A stretch of DNA of 64,000 nt from a virus: positions 1 to 64,000 of IMG/VR virus record IMGVR_UViG_3300025000_000096, one strand, 5' to 3'. Position 1 is the stretch's first letter. Every line of letters begins with the position of its first letter. The translations under genes and the position numbers were made by a program. The notes beneath the pieces were generated by a model. The model was not told where the DNA came from and searched no databases. It saw only the letters and a program-made list of their open reading frames with translations. Positions 30,344 to 37,755 of the stretch are shown in pieces.

Positions 30344-30415
30344 ACCTCTATCGTTCAACGGATAGGACGGCACATTTCTAAGGTGCATATCTCGGTTCAA
30401 GTCCGGGTGGGGGTA
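30344..30415 (+). tRNA. tRNA-Arg(TCT)
   Basis: Acceptor ACCTCTA/TGGGGGT, D stem GTTC/GGAC, anticodon arm GCAC/GTGC with loop TTTCTAA (TCT) and an A31-G39 mismatch, T-arm CTCGG TTCAAGT CCGGG. Confidence 0.84.
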
Positions 30416-30483
30416 CAACAGAGACTGTTATACGTACATAGACCCGGATTTAACCAGGGGTATCATAGAACGTCAGATCACTT

Positions 30484-30554
30484 GCCACTTTCGTATAAAG
30501 GTATTACACTACTCTGAAGAAGTAATTATCTGGTTTCGAGATCCAGGGGTGGCA
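30484..30554 (+). tRNA. tRNA-Phe(GAA)
   Basis: Acceptor GCCACTT/GGGTGGC, loop CTGAAGA (GAA), T stem CTGG/CCAG with TTCGAGA and a U53-U61 mismatch. G37 rather than A37. Confidence 0.75.
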
Positions 30555-30704
30555 CAACAGGCGGATTTGCTTGCCGAGGCACGACATCCTTATCAAGGGG
30601 GGTGTCGGCCCTTAGAAGTATCGGAGAAATCTAGTGGGTGAGAGACCCATCCAATAGGGTGCAAGGCCCAGCACTTTCCCCCATAGCAAAGCTGGTTAAG
30701 CTCA
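30555..30704 (+). other. 150-nt non-coding spacer with a large hairpin
   Basis: A long hairpin around GACATCC/GGGGTGTC (about 30583-30609) is the main feature. No gene seen. Confidence 0.35.
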
Positions 30705-30711
30705 ATTGTAG
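30705..30711 (+). promoter_or_regulatory. ATTGTAG motif
   Basis: Motif copy 22 nt before the ATG of the HNH gene at 30734. Confidence 0.45.
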
Positions 30712-30733
30712 CTTGTGGGAGATGGTAACATTT

Positions 30734-31579
30734 ATGGGAAACTCAACACACGTAACAGCATTTAGGAAGAGGAGAATCCAATACGCAAGGGGGCTTCTTG
30801 GAAGCAAGTGCTGCCTGTGCGGCTACAGTACCTTTGGTGGTGCTTTAGACTTTCATCACATAGATCCAGCAGAGAAAGTGTTCATTATTTGCACAAGTAA
30901 GACACCCGGATCATTACAGTTTTTCAAAGAGTTGGCTAAGTGTGTCCTTTTGTGTGCAAATTGTCACCGGGAAGTTGAGGCTGGTGTCACTGAGGTACCC
31001 CCAGACGTCTATAGGTACTCCTTCTCGGAGGAGGATGTTAAGCGGTTCTTTAGCACCGCCAGCAACTATCACGTCAAACCTACCAGGGTGTGCTCAGTGT
31101 GTGGGGGTCCTGTCCCTGGACAGAGGGTATACTGCTCTCCCGCTTGTTCTGGCCTTTCCGCAGAGCATAAACGAAAAATCCCCAGCTCTGTAGAGGAACT
31201 AACCAGTCTCCTACAAGAGCATAATTGGAACATATCATCAGTTGCTCGTTCTCTTTTTGTAACCCAATCTGGGGTTAGGAAGGCCCTTAAGGCTGCTGGC
31301 CTGATCCGGCGCAGGGAGACAGCTACTGCGGTTTGCGGTTTTTGCGGGGAGGAAATCCCCAAGGGCACCTACAATAAGTACTGTTCCCGTGCCTGTCAGA
31401 ATCGTGGAAATCCTTCTGCGGTGTTATTTGAGGAGGATTTAGCCCGTGTTTTACAGGAATACGAGCGTAGTGGTTTTATTCTTAGGGTTGCCGCTAGGCA
31501 GCTCGGAATAAACTACAGCACGCTAAAGGGTTTTTTGGTCAGAAATAAAGTATATCATGCCAGTATAACTCAGAGGTAA
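30734..31579 (+). CDS. HNH endonuclease with HTH and zinc ribbons
   Basis: 281 aa. N-terminal HNH (CCLCGY, LDFHHIDP, CVLLCANCHREV, about residues 26-85), then two Cys-rich ribbons (CSVCGGP, CGFCGEE) each followed by an HTH-like segment (about 145-190 and 230-275). The order suggests a homing enzyme with a modular DNA-reading tail. ATG at 30734 is preferred (GGAG 12 nt upstream); 30722 is possible. The last 21 nt overlap tRNA-Lys(CTT). Confidence 0.82.
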   Translation: MGNSTHVTAFRKRRIQYARGLLGSKCCLCGYSTFGGALDFHHIDPAEKVFIICTSKTPGSLQFFKELAKCVLLCANCHREVEAGVTEVPPDVYRYSFSEEDVKRFFSTASNYHVKPTRVCSVCGGPVPGQRVYCSPACSGLSAEHKRKIPSSVEELTSLLQEHNWNISSVARSLFVTQSGVRKALKAAGLIRRRETATAVCGFCGEEIPKGTYNKYCSRACQNRGNPSAVLFEEDLARVLQEYERSGFILRVAARQLGINYSTLKGFLVRNKVYHASITQR

Positions 31580-31631
31580 GAGTTTCCGCCCCTTAAGCGG
31601 AGAGTCGCAGCGTCGAGACCTGCTACTGGCA
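31559..31631 (+). tRNA. tRNA-Lys(CTT) with C33
   Basis: Acceptor GCCAGTA/TACTGGC, D stem ACTC/GAGT, anticodon stem TCCGC/GCGGA with loop CCCTTAA (CTT, C33). T stem GCAG/CTGC around GTCGAGA with a C53-C61 mismatch. Confidence 0.82.
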
Positions 31632-31633
31632 CA

Positions 31634-31709
31634 CGCGCGTTAGTTTATTCGGATGAAAGAATGCTCGGCTGTGACCCGAGAGGGAGGGGATCGTAGCCCC
31701 TACGTGCGA
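31634..31709 (+). tRNA. tRNA-His(GTG) with swapped T-loop
   Basis: Acceptor CGCGCGT/ACGTGCG, anticodon stem CTCGG/CCGAG with loop CTGTGAC (GTG), T stem AGGGG/CCCCT with loop ATCGTAG (A54/U58). The usual G-1:C73 is not evident. Confidence 0.8.
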
Positions 31710-31714
31710 CTTTT

Positions 31715-31787
31715 GCTCGCTTAGCATAAGTGGTCAGTGCAGGCGTCTGATAAATGCCAGAACTGCGTTCAAGTCGCAGAGTGAGCA
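31715..31787 (+). tRNA. tRNA-Ile(GAT)
   Basis: Acceptor GCTCGCT/AGTGAGC, anticodon stem GGCGT/ATGCC with loop CTGATAA (GAT), T-arm CTGCG TTCAAGT CGCAG. Confidence 0.9.
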
Positions 31788-31810
31788 CAGCCCCTACGAA
31801 GGGGGGAAAT

Positions 31811-31882
31811 GTGTCTATGGTGTAGTTGGTAGCACGAAGGTCTCCAAAATCTTTGGCGGTTGTTCAAAGCAACCTAGGCACG
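31811..31882 (+). tRNA. tRNA-Trp(CCA)
   Basis: Acceptor GTGTCTA/TAGGCAC, G73, anticodon stem AAGGT/ATCTT with loop CTCCAAA (CCA), T-arm GGTTG TTCAAAG CAACC. Last tRNA of the island. Confidence 0.9.
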
Positions 31883-31920
31883 CTGTATCTTGTGTTCTGT
31901 TGTCGTTTACCTGGAGAAAG

Positions 31921-32292
31921 ATGAATAGTCTAAAGCCCCTGTTGATCATCATTGTTGTTGCTGTAGCCCTCTTGTTTGGCGCTGGCGGGTTTTCATACGT
32001 GTACGCAGAGTACATTGCACCATTAGAGGTTCAAAAGGCGTATGAGGAGATACCAGAGTCTGTTCGACAGGACCCGGACGCTGCATTAACCTTTAACGCC
32101 CAAGAAGGCGTTGTAGAGGTTGCTGAAAAAGGCTTCGACACTGTCGCAGAGGTTGTGCAGAGTGGCAACAGGACCCTTACAACGGTTGTTGTTTCAAGTA
32201 ATGTTAGAGACATTGTTTTAGTCGTTGGCGTTGTGTTCGGTATCTTCATGCTGATGGGTGGTCTCAAGAAACCTAACGGAAGCAGTGCCTAA
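31921..32292 (+). CDS. membrane protein with terminal helices, 123 aa
   Basis: Transmembrane helices at both ends (about residues 6-30 and 100-117) flank an acidic, helical linker. ATG at 31921 has GGAGAAAG upstream. Followed by a strong terminator. Could be a holin- or spanin-like membrane factor, but no lysin adjoins it. Confidence 0.65.
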   Translation: MNSLKPLLIIIVVAVALLFGAGGFSYVYAEYIAPLEVQKAYEEIPESVRQDPDAALTFNAQEGVVEVAEKGFDTVAEVVQSGNRTLTTVVVSSNVRDIVLVVGVVFGIFMLMGGLKKPNGSSA

Positions 32293-32338
32293 TGCCGGAC
32301 GGCAAGACCCACTTTCATAACTGGAAGAAGCTAATCCC

Positions 32339-32368
32339 AGCCGCAGGAGTTTTCTCTTGCGGCTTTTT
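32339..32368 (+). terminator. intrinsic terminator
   Basis: 7-bp stem AGCCGCA/TGCGGCT, then U5. Ends the tRNA-island transcription before the structural genes. Confidence 0.88.
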
Positions 32369-32389
32369 GCTTATCTAGGACCAGCTATG

Positions 32390-32396
32390 ATTGTAG
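32390..32396 (+). promoter_or_regulatory. ATTGTAG motif
   Basis: Copy 22 nt before the HNH gene at 32419 and just after a terminator, where a new promoter is expected. Confidence 0.5.
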
Positions 32397-32418
32397 TTAC
32401 TAGACGGAGGCTAATATA

Positions 32419-33294
32419 ATGGGACAAGCTACTTGCTCTCGCTGTGGTAACTCATTTTTGCGTACAAGGGATACCGGCTCTAGGCAGCTGTACTGCTCAA
32501 AAGAATGCAGATACGGACCTCGTGTATCTCTTGTGTGTGACACCTGCGGGCTCTCTTTCACTAGACAGGCTAGTAGGGTTAACCGGACAGACAGAAAGAG
32601 CAGCGCTGGTAACTTCTGCTCTAAAAAATGTCAGTTCTCCTTTGTTAGGCATACCCCAGTTGAAAGAGTTCCTGTTCCATGCGCTGCCTGTGGCAAAGTG
32701 CTTCTTTTGACGCGGGTAGAACATCTTAGGCGGATAAATAAGACTATTGGTGGCGCCGTGTACTGCTCCCGCAAATGCCAAGCAGCGGGGTCCTCCCTTC
32801 GAGTACCTATGGTGTCCTTATCCTGTGTCGTCTGTGGGAAGGAATTTTCTAGGCGTGCGTCAAAGCAAAGGGAGCTAAAGAAAAACAATCCCAGAGACTG
32901 CTGCGGAATTTCTTGCTCTATGAAACTCCGGCAAGAGGATAGGAAAGAGTATGATCCTTTTAGGACAGTGCTCTCTTCTCTGCTTGCCAAGTTTTCTAAG
33001 CAGTCTGGAAACGCAGTAGCACTCTCCTTGGTTGATTTGAAGGAACAGTGGGATTCTCAGGGTGGGAGGTGCCCATACACTGGTATTGAGCTAATTCTTC
33101 GGCCAGCCAGGAAGAGGGGTGGCAAAGACCCATATCAGGCAAGTGTTGACAGAATAGACTCTTCTTTGGGATACACTCCGGGAAACATAGAGTTTGTAGC
33201 GCTGTGGGTTAACTATGCAAAGAACTCTTGGAGTAGGGAGGAGACAATGTCTTTCTTAAACAGGTATGCGGAGTACTCCCTTGCCAGGCGGTGA
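32419..33294 (+). CDS. HNH endonuclease with repeated zinc ribbons
   Basis: 291 aa. Four N-terminal Cys ribbons with a CxxCG...YCSxxC spacing (residues about 6-170), then a C-terminal endonuclease segment: CPYTGIEL, SVDRIDSSLGYTPGNIEFV and a final NYAKN, typical of phage HNH enzymes of the DRID type. Sits just before the portal operon and carries its own ATTGTAG motif. Its stop is followed directly by the next gene. Confidence 0.82.
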   Translation: MGQATCSRCGNSFLRTRDTGSRQLYCSKECRYGPRVSLVCDTCGLSFTRQASRVNRTDRKSSAGNFCSKKCQFSFVRHTPVERVPVPCAACGKVLLLTRVEHLRRINKTIGGAVYCSRKCQAAGSSLRVPMVSLSCVVCGKEFSRRASKQRELKKNNPRDCCGISCSMKLRQEDRKEYDPFRTVLSSLLAKFSKQSGNAVALSLVDLKEQWDSQGGRCPYTGIELILRPARKRGGKDPYQASVDRIDSSLGYTPGNIEFVALWVNYAKNSWSREETMSFLNRYAEYSLARR

Positions 33295-33295
33295 A

Positions 33296-33811
33296 GTGCA
33301 TGACGCTGAGTGGAAAAAGAGAGTTGCTTACCCCACAATTATCTCTGTTGTTGGGATCACATTAAGCCTGTACTATCAAGAAGTGCTACTAGCCCTAGCA
33401 TTCTTGGGGGTATCCGCTGGCTACGTTCTTGGAAGGTTCATAACCCCAGACGCTGACCAGCTTACCTTTACTCGTGGTTCTGGCCTCTTAATGCAGAAAT
33501 TTGGTTTTTTCGGGCTCCTAATAGCTATGTGGTTCATGCCCTACGCATACATGCTCAAGTACATTGGCTTGGGTGGCAGGAAGGGGCACAGATCCACTAT
33601 GTCACATGGTATAATTATAGGTACCGTTTTCCGCCTGGCTTGGCTCTTGTTACCAGCCGCTCTTGCTGCACTCTGGTCCGGGCTGGCAATCCCAGCCGTT
33701 GTTGCCTGGTTCTTCTTGGGTGTCCTTGCTGGTCTTTCCCTGTCAGACTACATCCACATAGCAGCCGACTTCGCATACTTTCCATTTACTAAACGAAAGA
33801 GGAGATTGTAG
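33296..33811 (+). CDS. DUF2227-like membrane metal-binding protein
   Basis: 171 aa, GTG start right after the HNH stop (ATG 33266 would overlap it). Family pattern: FITPDADQ, HRSTMSHG and SDYIHIAADF, with several membrane helices between. These His/Asp residues resemble DUF2227/YdjM-type predicted metal-dependent membrane hydrolases. Role in a phage is unknown; lysis or envelope modification are guesses. Confidence 0.65.
   Translation: MHDAEWKKRVAYPTIISVVGITLSLYYQEVLLALAFLGVSAGYVLGRFITPDADQLTFTRGSGLLMQKFGFFGLLIAMWFMPYAYMLKYIGLGGRKGHRSTMSHGIIIGTVFRLAWLLLPAALAALWSGLAIPAVVAWFFLGVLAGLSLSDYIHIAADFAYFPFTKRKRRL
33805..33811 (+). promoter_or_regulatory. ATTGTAG motif
   Basis: Copy 7 nt before the portal ATG; its TAG is also the stop of the preceding gene. 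Confidence 0.4.
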
Positions 33812-33817
33812 AGATTG

Positions 33818-35230
33818 ATGAAGACGCTATCACTTGCACCAAAAAAGACCTCATCAAATCGAATAGAGGTTATTCGTGGCATACAGGCGAGCGGCCTAGC
33901 TTCCGTTTCCCAGGGTGAGGAAGTAAATTCAAGTAACCAAAAGTTTACCCTGTTCTGGGCTATGATGGGGGCGATCCACATCCACTCCTATGTTAGAGCT
34001 GCTATGGGGTCTATTGGCCGGGCAGTTGTAGGTACCTGGTGGAAGGTTGCACGCAAGCCGGGGGATAAGCAAGGTACCCGCCTGCAGAAGAAGCGCCTTG
34101 AGGCGTTCTACGAAGCCACGGAGGCAAAGACCTGGACAAATGTTCAGGATTACTACTCTGTTGCATACAAGTTTATGATCGGCGCAATGTATCTGCGCTA
34201 CTTTGGCCAGACAGCTTACAAAATCCACAGGAATAGAGGAGGGGACCCTATCGGGTTCGACCACTTGCCCGGCCTTATCGTTCCAAATACAGACAGCAAT
34301 GGCTCGTTCAGAACACCTGCTTTTACACAGTACCTGACCAGCGACTTGATGAGCAAGGTTGACTATGCAGATCCGAAAGATATAATCTACATCATCAACC
34401 CGGACTGGGAAGGCTCTCCGATAGGTGCGAGTGACTTAGAGGCCCTTGCCGAGTTTACATTACCGCTGGACATCTACCTCCAAACAGCTGCACGAAGCTA
34501 TCTGGAGAACTCTGCAAAACCCGAGATCGTCTACATGCTTCCACAAGACGTGTCTGATGAGGCTTTCAACGCCTTTGTGGCCAAGCTGAATGAGAAATAT
34601 ACGGGCGCTGCGAATGCTGGGCGAAACCCGGTAGCTGTTCAAGGTGACTTGAAGATTTTGCGGGTGGATGACATGCCTGCCAGCGTCCCATATCAAGAAG
34701 CACGCAAAGATACTCGGGACGAAACATTAGCGGTGAGCGGAACAGGTGCAGCTTTAATGGGTGTGTCAGAGAGCTTGTCGAGTGCAAACATTCGAGAGAC
34801 TCGGCGCCAGTTCCATGAGTCAACGATGGTGCCCCTGCTTAAATTTATCGAGCTTGCGTTTTATGAGCAGGTGCACCTTCGTTTGTTCAAGATCTCTGGG
34901 TGGATTCTTAAGTTCAATCAGCCCGACTTTCTAACGGCTGTTGAGCGGGCCACTGTCCATATGCGCTACGTAGATATGGGCGTACTTTGTAGAAATGAAG
35001 TTCGTGAAGAGCTCGGTCTTGAGCCTGTTCCGGGCGGAGACACATACAATGTCCCAGTTCCTCCGGGTTCCCAGACAAGCAACCCGCCAGCCGGACGGCA
35101 GCCAAAGCCGGATGATCCGTCTGCCACAGGTGAACCAACAATGGATGACCAGGACCCACCCAGAGGGGATCAGAACGGGGACAAGCCGAGAGATTCTATG
35201 ATTAGAAGTTTTGAAGAGGATGAGGAGTAA
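33818..35230 (+). CDS. portal protein (HK97-like)
   Basis: 470 aa. Layout of phage portals: N-terminal helix, a central beta/wing domain, a VSGTGAALMGV stretch before the tunnel helix, and an acidic, proline-rich C-terminus. Forms the dodecameric ring at one capsid vertex through which terminase pumps DNA and to which the tail joins. ATG 33818 is taken; TTG 33815 is adjacent. Order terminase-portal-protease-capsid supports it, although a tRNA island and a fibre cassette interrupt the usual run. Confidence 0.85.
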   Translation: MKTLSLAPKKTSSNRIEVIRGIQASGLASVSQGEEVNSSNQKFTLFWAMMGAIHIHSYVRAAMGSIGRAVVGTWWKVARKPGDKQGTRLQKKRLEAFYEATEAKTWTNVQDYYSVAYKFMIGAMYLRYFGQTAYKIHRNRGGDPIGFDHLPGLIVPNTDSNGSFRTPAFTQYLTSDLMSKVDYADPKDIIYIINPDWEGSPIGASDLEALAEFTLPLDIYLQTAARSYLENSAKPEIVYMLPQDVSDEAFNAFVAKLNEKYTGAANAGRNPVAVQGDLKILRVDDMPASVPYQEARKDTRDETLAVSGTGAALMGVSESLSSANIRETRRQFHESTMVPLLKFIELAFYEQVHLRLFKISGWILKFNQPDFLTAVERATVHMRYVDMGVLCRNEVREELGLEPVPGGDTYNVPVPPGSQTSNPPAGRQPKPDDPSATGEPTMDDQDPPRGDQNGDKPRDSMIRSFEEDEE

Positions 35231-35234
35231 TGCT

Positions 35235-35483
35235 ATGCCAGAGCAAATGTGGTATTGTGTACAATGTTCCGAGGTTCTTGGAACAACAGTAGCGAACGAG
35301 CTAACAACGAACCCAGGAGTAGTTGTTTCTACTCGTGGAGCAAATCTTTTAGTGAACTGCCCAAAATGTTTTGCACAAAAGGTATGGTACCCCAACGACC
35401 AAATCGTAAGGGCCGTGTACCAGATGATTGATGCCTTTGCAAGTGTGGCAGTTGCCCGAATGGTCCGAAAGCAGTCGCCATGA
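35235..35483 (+). CDS. small zinc-ribbon protein, 82 aa
   Basis: ATG at 35235 with GAGGAG 8 nt upstream. CVQC near residue 7 and CPKC near 39 make a zinc knuckle; helical C-terminus. Directly after the portal gene. Function unknown. Confidence 0.65.
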   Translation: MPEQMWYCVQCSEVLGTTVANELTTNPGVVVSTRGANLLVNCPKCFAQKVWYPNDQIVRAVYQMIDAFASVAVARMVRKQSP

Positions 35484-35803
35484 TCAAAGTATCTCGGGGT
35501 AATTTGTACTATGGTGGGGCTGTCCTTTTAAAAGTCTATCAGCAGGTGAGCTTTACCTTTGAAACAGCACTTGCCTACTCTGCCGCTTTTGAGGAGCTCA
35601 GCAAGAACATACGGGGCCTAATCAAGGCAGTGGAGTCGGAAGAAGACAAGGAAGTTGTCCAGGCTTTTTTGGAGATCGAAGAAGAGATTCCCATTGAGAG
35701 AATCCTGCTCACGAAAAAGGACCTTGAAAAGCTGAACAAAGTTGATTTCACCCCTGGAGAAGTCGGCCTGATTAAGTGGCTCTTCCAGTTCCCGGAAAAA
35801 TAA
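35480..35803 (+). CDS. protein, 107 aa, unknown
   Basis: ATGA overlap with the previous gene. Soluble, acidic, mostly helical after a short beta start. Last gene before a bidirectional terminator. Family not recognised. Confidence 0.65.
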   Translation: MIKVSRGNLYYGGAVLLKVYQQVSFTFETALAYSAAFEELSKNIRGLIKAVESEEDKEVVQAFLEIEEEIPIERILLTKKDLEKLNKVDFTPGEVGLIKWLFQFPEK

Positions 35804-35828
35804 AAGAGGCTCATACGAGCCTCTTTTT
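35804..35828. terminator. bidirectional terminator
   Basis: 8-bp stem AGAGGCTC/GAGCCTCT with ATAC loop, A-run before and T-run after. Separates the portal unit from the convergent leftward fibre cassette. Confidence 0.9.
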
Positions 35829-35845
35829 GTTTACTTGTCGGTCAC

Positions 35846-37303
35846 CTATGCAAAGGTGATTGCGTCTGACACTGCCAATTTTCCATTGGCAAGAACTAGG
35901 ACCAGGTACCAGGTAGCCACACCAGCCTCTGTAATATTCACGTCAATGTCGCCGTCTGACTCAGATACAAGCTGCCAAGCCTTAGCTGCAGCAACCGCAG
36001 TTTCTGACGAATCATTGAAAGCAGCAGTGGTTACATCGCTGGCATTGGTGAGGTCGTCGGTGTTGGCTGTCCAATCACCGGCATTGTTCTCAATAGCAAT
36101 GTAACCAATGGCAATGTTGCCAGCATCTGCTGCAGGCAGCGCTGCCAAAGCGGTTGGGGCATCGTTGTAAGCCTGCGGAGATCCAGGAACTTTGGATGAG
36201 ATGGTGCCTGCGGCGTTGATTTGGACCAGGATAACACCAAACTTGGAAGCTGTGATCACATGTGCCGCTGAGAACAGAAGGGCTGTCTCAGGAGCCTTTA
36301 CATGGGAAACACCACCAATTAGGAATGCGGAAGATTGGGTTGTTTTGAACTTTTCCGCAACAGCATCAATGGCCAGGTTACCATCAACCAGCAAAGCGTT
36401 TGTCAGGGCTGGGGTCATCGGAATTGCTAACCCGTCAGTGCCAATAACGGCGCCACCAGAAGGAGCTGCTACAGCAATTGAGTCACCAGCCGCATCGCTG
36501 CTCAAATAGGCAGGAACAGAGCTGCGAACAGCCAAGTCCCCACCAGCTGCATCTTTCAGCTGAACAGCAACATTGATGACGTTTCCGCCCTCGGCGCCAA
36601 CTACAAATGTGGCATCCATGGCTGCGCCGTTCAAGACGTTGATCTCTGCAGCGGTAGGAGTAACCAGTGTACCGGCTGCTGCACCCAGGTAGAGGGCTGC
36701 TGTGTGGAACTCATCAAGCTCCTTGTTAGCACCCAAAGCTGCCGCTTTCGAAGCAACAGCTGTGCCCACAATTGAGCCATCGAGCAAGTTCAATTCTGCC
36801 GCTGAGCCCGTTACAGCAGTTCCTGCGCCCGCACCAACCTTAAGGCCGCCTTCCGCAATAGCAATGGTGTCCAGGTTCTTATTGGCTCCGAGTACAGCGG
36901 CCTTGCTTGCAACAGCAGTTCCAGCCACAGATCCGTCGATCAGGTTCATCTCCGCTGCACTTGCGGTAACGCCCTCAACGGAGGTTCCTGCAGAGCCTAC
37001 AAAACTGCCGGAGAACTCGGTAACAACCGTGTTGTCCTTCTTGATCACTTTGAAGGTGTAGGTTGTGCTGCGCTCAGAAGCCTGAGCTGCTGGGATGTCG
37101 AGCAGGAACCGACCAAGCAAAGCGTCAACTTTGACGTAGCCGTTCCCAGTTGACCAGATTGTGCCGTCTGATGCCACCGTTAAGAAGGCGGACTTGACAG
37201 CGTCAAAGTAGTCCTGGAGAGTGTAGCCGCTGGCGGGGGTAATGTCGAAAGCCACAAGTAGGTCGTGGGTATTGGTGTATGCAATATTTTTAGTAGTTGT
37301 CAT
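35846..37303 (-). CDS. repetitive fibre-like structural protein
   Basis: 485 aa, Ala-rich and low in Cys/Trp. Three repeats of the pattern AAE(M/L)NL(I/L)DGS followed by GTAVASKAA and LGANK (about residues 110-240) are typical of phage head-fibre or decoration proteins. The C-terminal part is a beta-rich globular domain. Likely a trimeric surface fibre. Last gene of the leftward cassette. Confidence 0.65.
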   Translation of the reverse strand: MTTTKNIAYTNTHDLLVAFDITPASGYTLQDYFDAVKSAFLTVASDGTIWSTGNGYVKVDALLGRFLLDIPAAQASERSTTYTFKVIKKDNTVVTEFSGSFVGSAGTSVEGVTASAAEMNLIDGSVAGTAVASKAAVLGANKNLDTIAIAEGGLKVGAGAGTAVTGSAAELNLLDGSIVGTAVASKAAALGANKELDEFHTAALYLGAAAGTLVTPTAAEINVLNGAAMDATFVVGAEGGNVINVAVQLKDAAGGDLAVRSSVPAYLSSDAAGDSIAVAAPSGGAVIGTDGLAIPMTPALTNALLVDGNLAIDAVAEKFKTTQSSAFLIGGVSHVKAPETALLFSAAHVITASKFGVILVQINAAGTISSKVPGSPQAYNDAPTALAALPAADAGNIAIGYIAIENNAGDWTANTDDLTNASDVTTAAFNDSSETAVAAAKAWQLVSESDGDIDVNITEAGVATWYLVLVLANGKLAVSDAITFA

Positions 37304-37343
37304 GTGATAATAGCTCCTTTTGTCTAATCACTTCAATCGTAAA

Positions 37344-37730
37344 TCAGCCGATCATCACTTCCGGTGACTTGCCAGCCGCCCCAAGAACGGCATTGATAGC
37401 AGATGAGACTTCAGCAGATACAGCATTTTGCTTAGTTCTTTCAAGGTACGCCTCAACTGCTGAACGGACGCTGGCAACATCGAACGTGCCAACCTGAGTA
37501 GTTGCAAGTTTGACAACGTAGCCAGCCAGTATCTCGAACGCCTCAGAGGGGTCTTTTACCGCTCCGAGAGCAGATGCAACGTCTGCTGCAGGGACCAGAA
37601 CTGTGCCGTGCAGCCCAATGGCGAGCTCATTTTTTTCATCATCTACGTAGAACGCTTCAACGTTCGCAGCGATCATGCCGCTGCCATCTGTTCGAGGTTC
37701 AACCCCGTTTATTTTTAGTTTTAGTGCCAT
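37344..37730 (-). CDS. small structural-like protein, 128 aa
   Basis: N-terminal beta-like half (LKINGVEPRTDGSG, LAIGLHGTVLVPA), then an Ala/Val-rich helical half. Encoded between two fibre-like genes, so possibly an assembly or head-decoration partner. No family recognised. Confidence 0.55.
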   Translation of the reverse strand: MALKLKINGVEPRTDGSGMIAANVEAFYVDDEKNELAIGLHGTVLVPAADVASALGAVKDPSEAFEILAGYVVKLATTQVGTFDVASVRSAVEAYLERTKQNAVSAEVSSAINAVLGAAGKSPEVMIG

Positions 37731-37755
37731 AGTAGTAACCTCCTGTGATTACTGA

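Noticed and set aside
29987-30418. Longer N-terminus of the minus-strand HNH protein
   Set aside because: This part lies across tRNA-Arg(TCT) and a strong hairpin and shows no domain; a motif and ribosome-like site precede ATG 29986.
33607-33615. Promoter TGGTATAAT inside the DUF2227 gene
   Set aside because: Only an extended -10 is present, with no -35 at the usual distance, and it lies within coding sequence.
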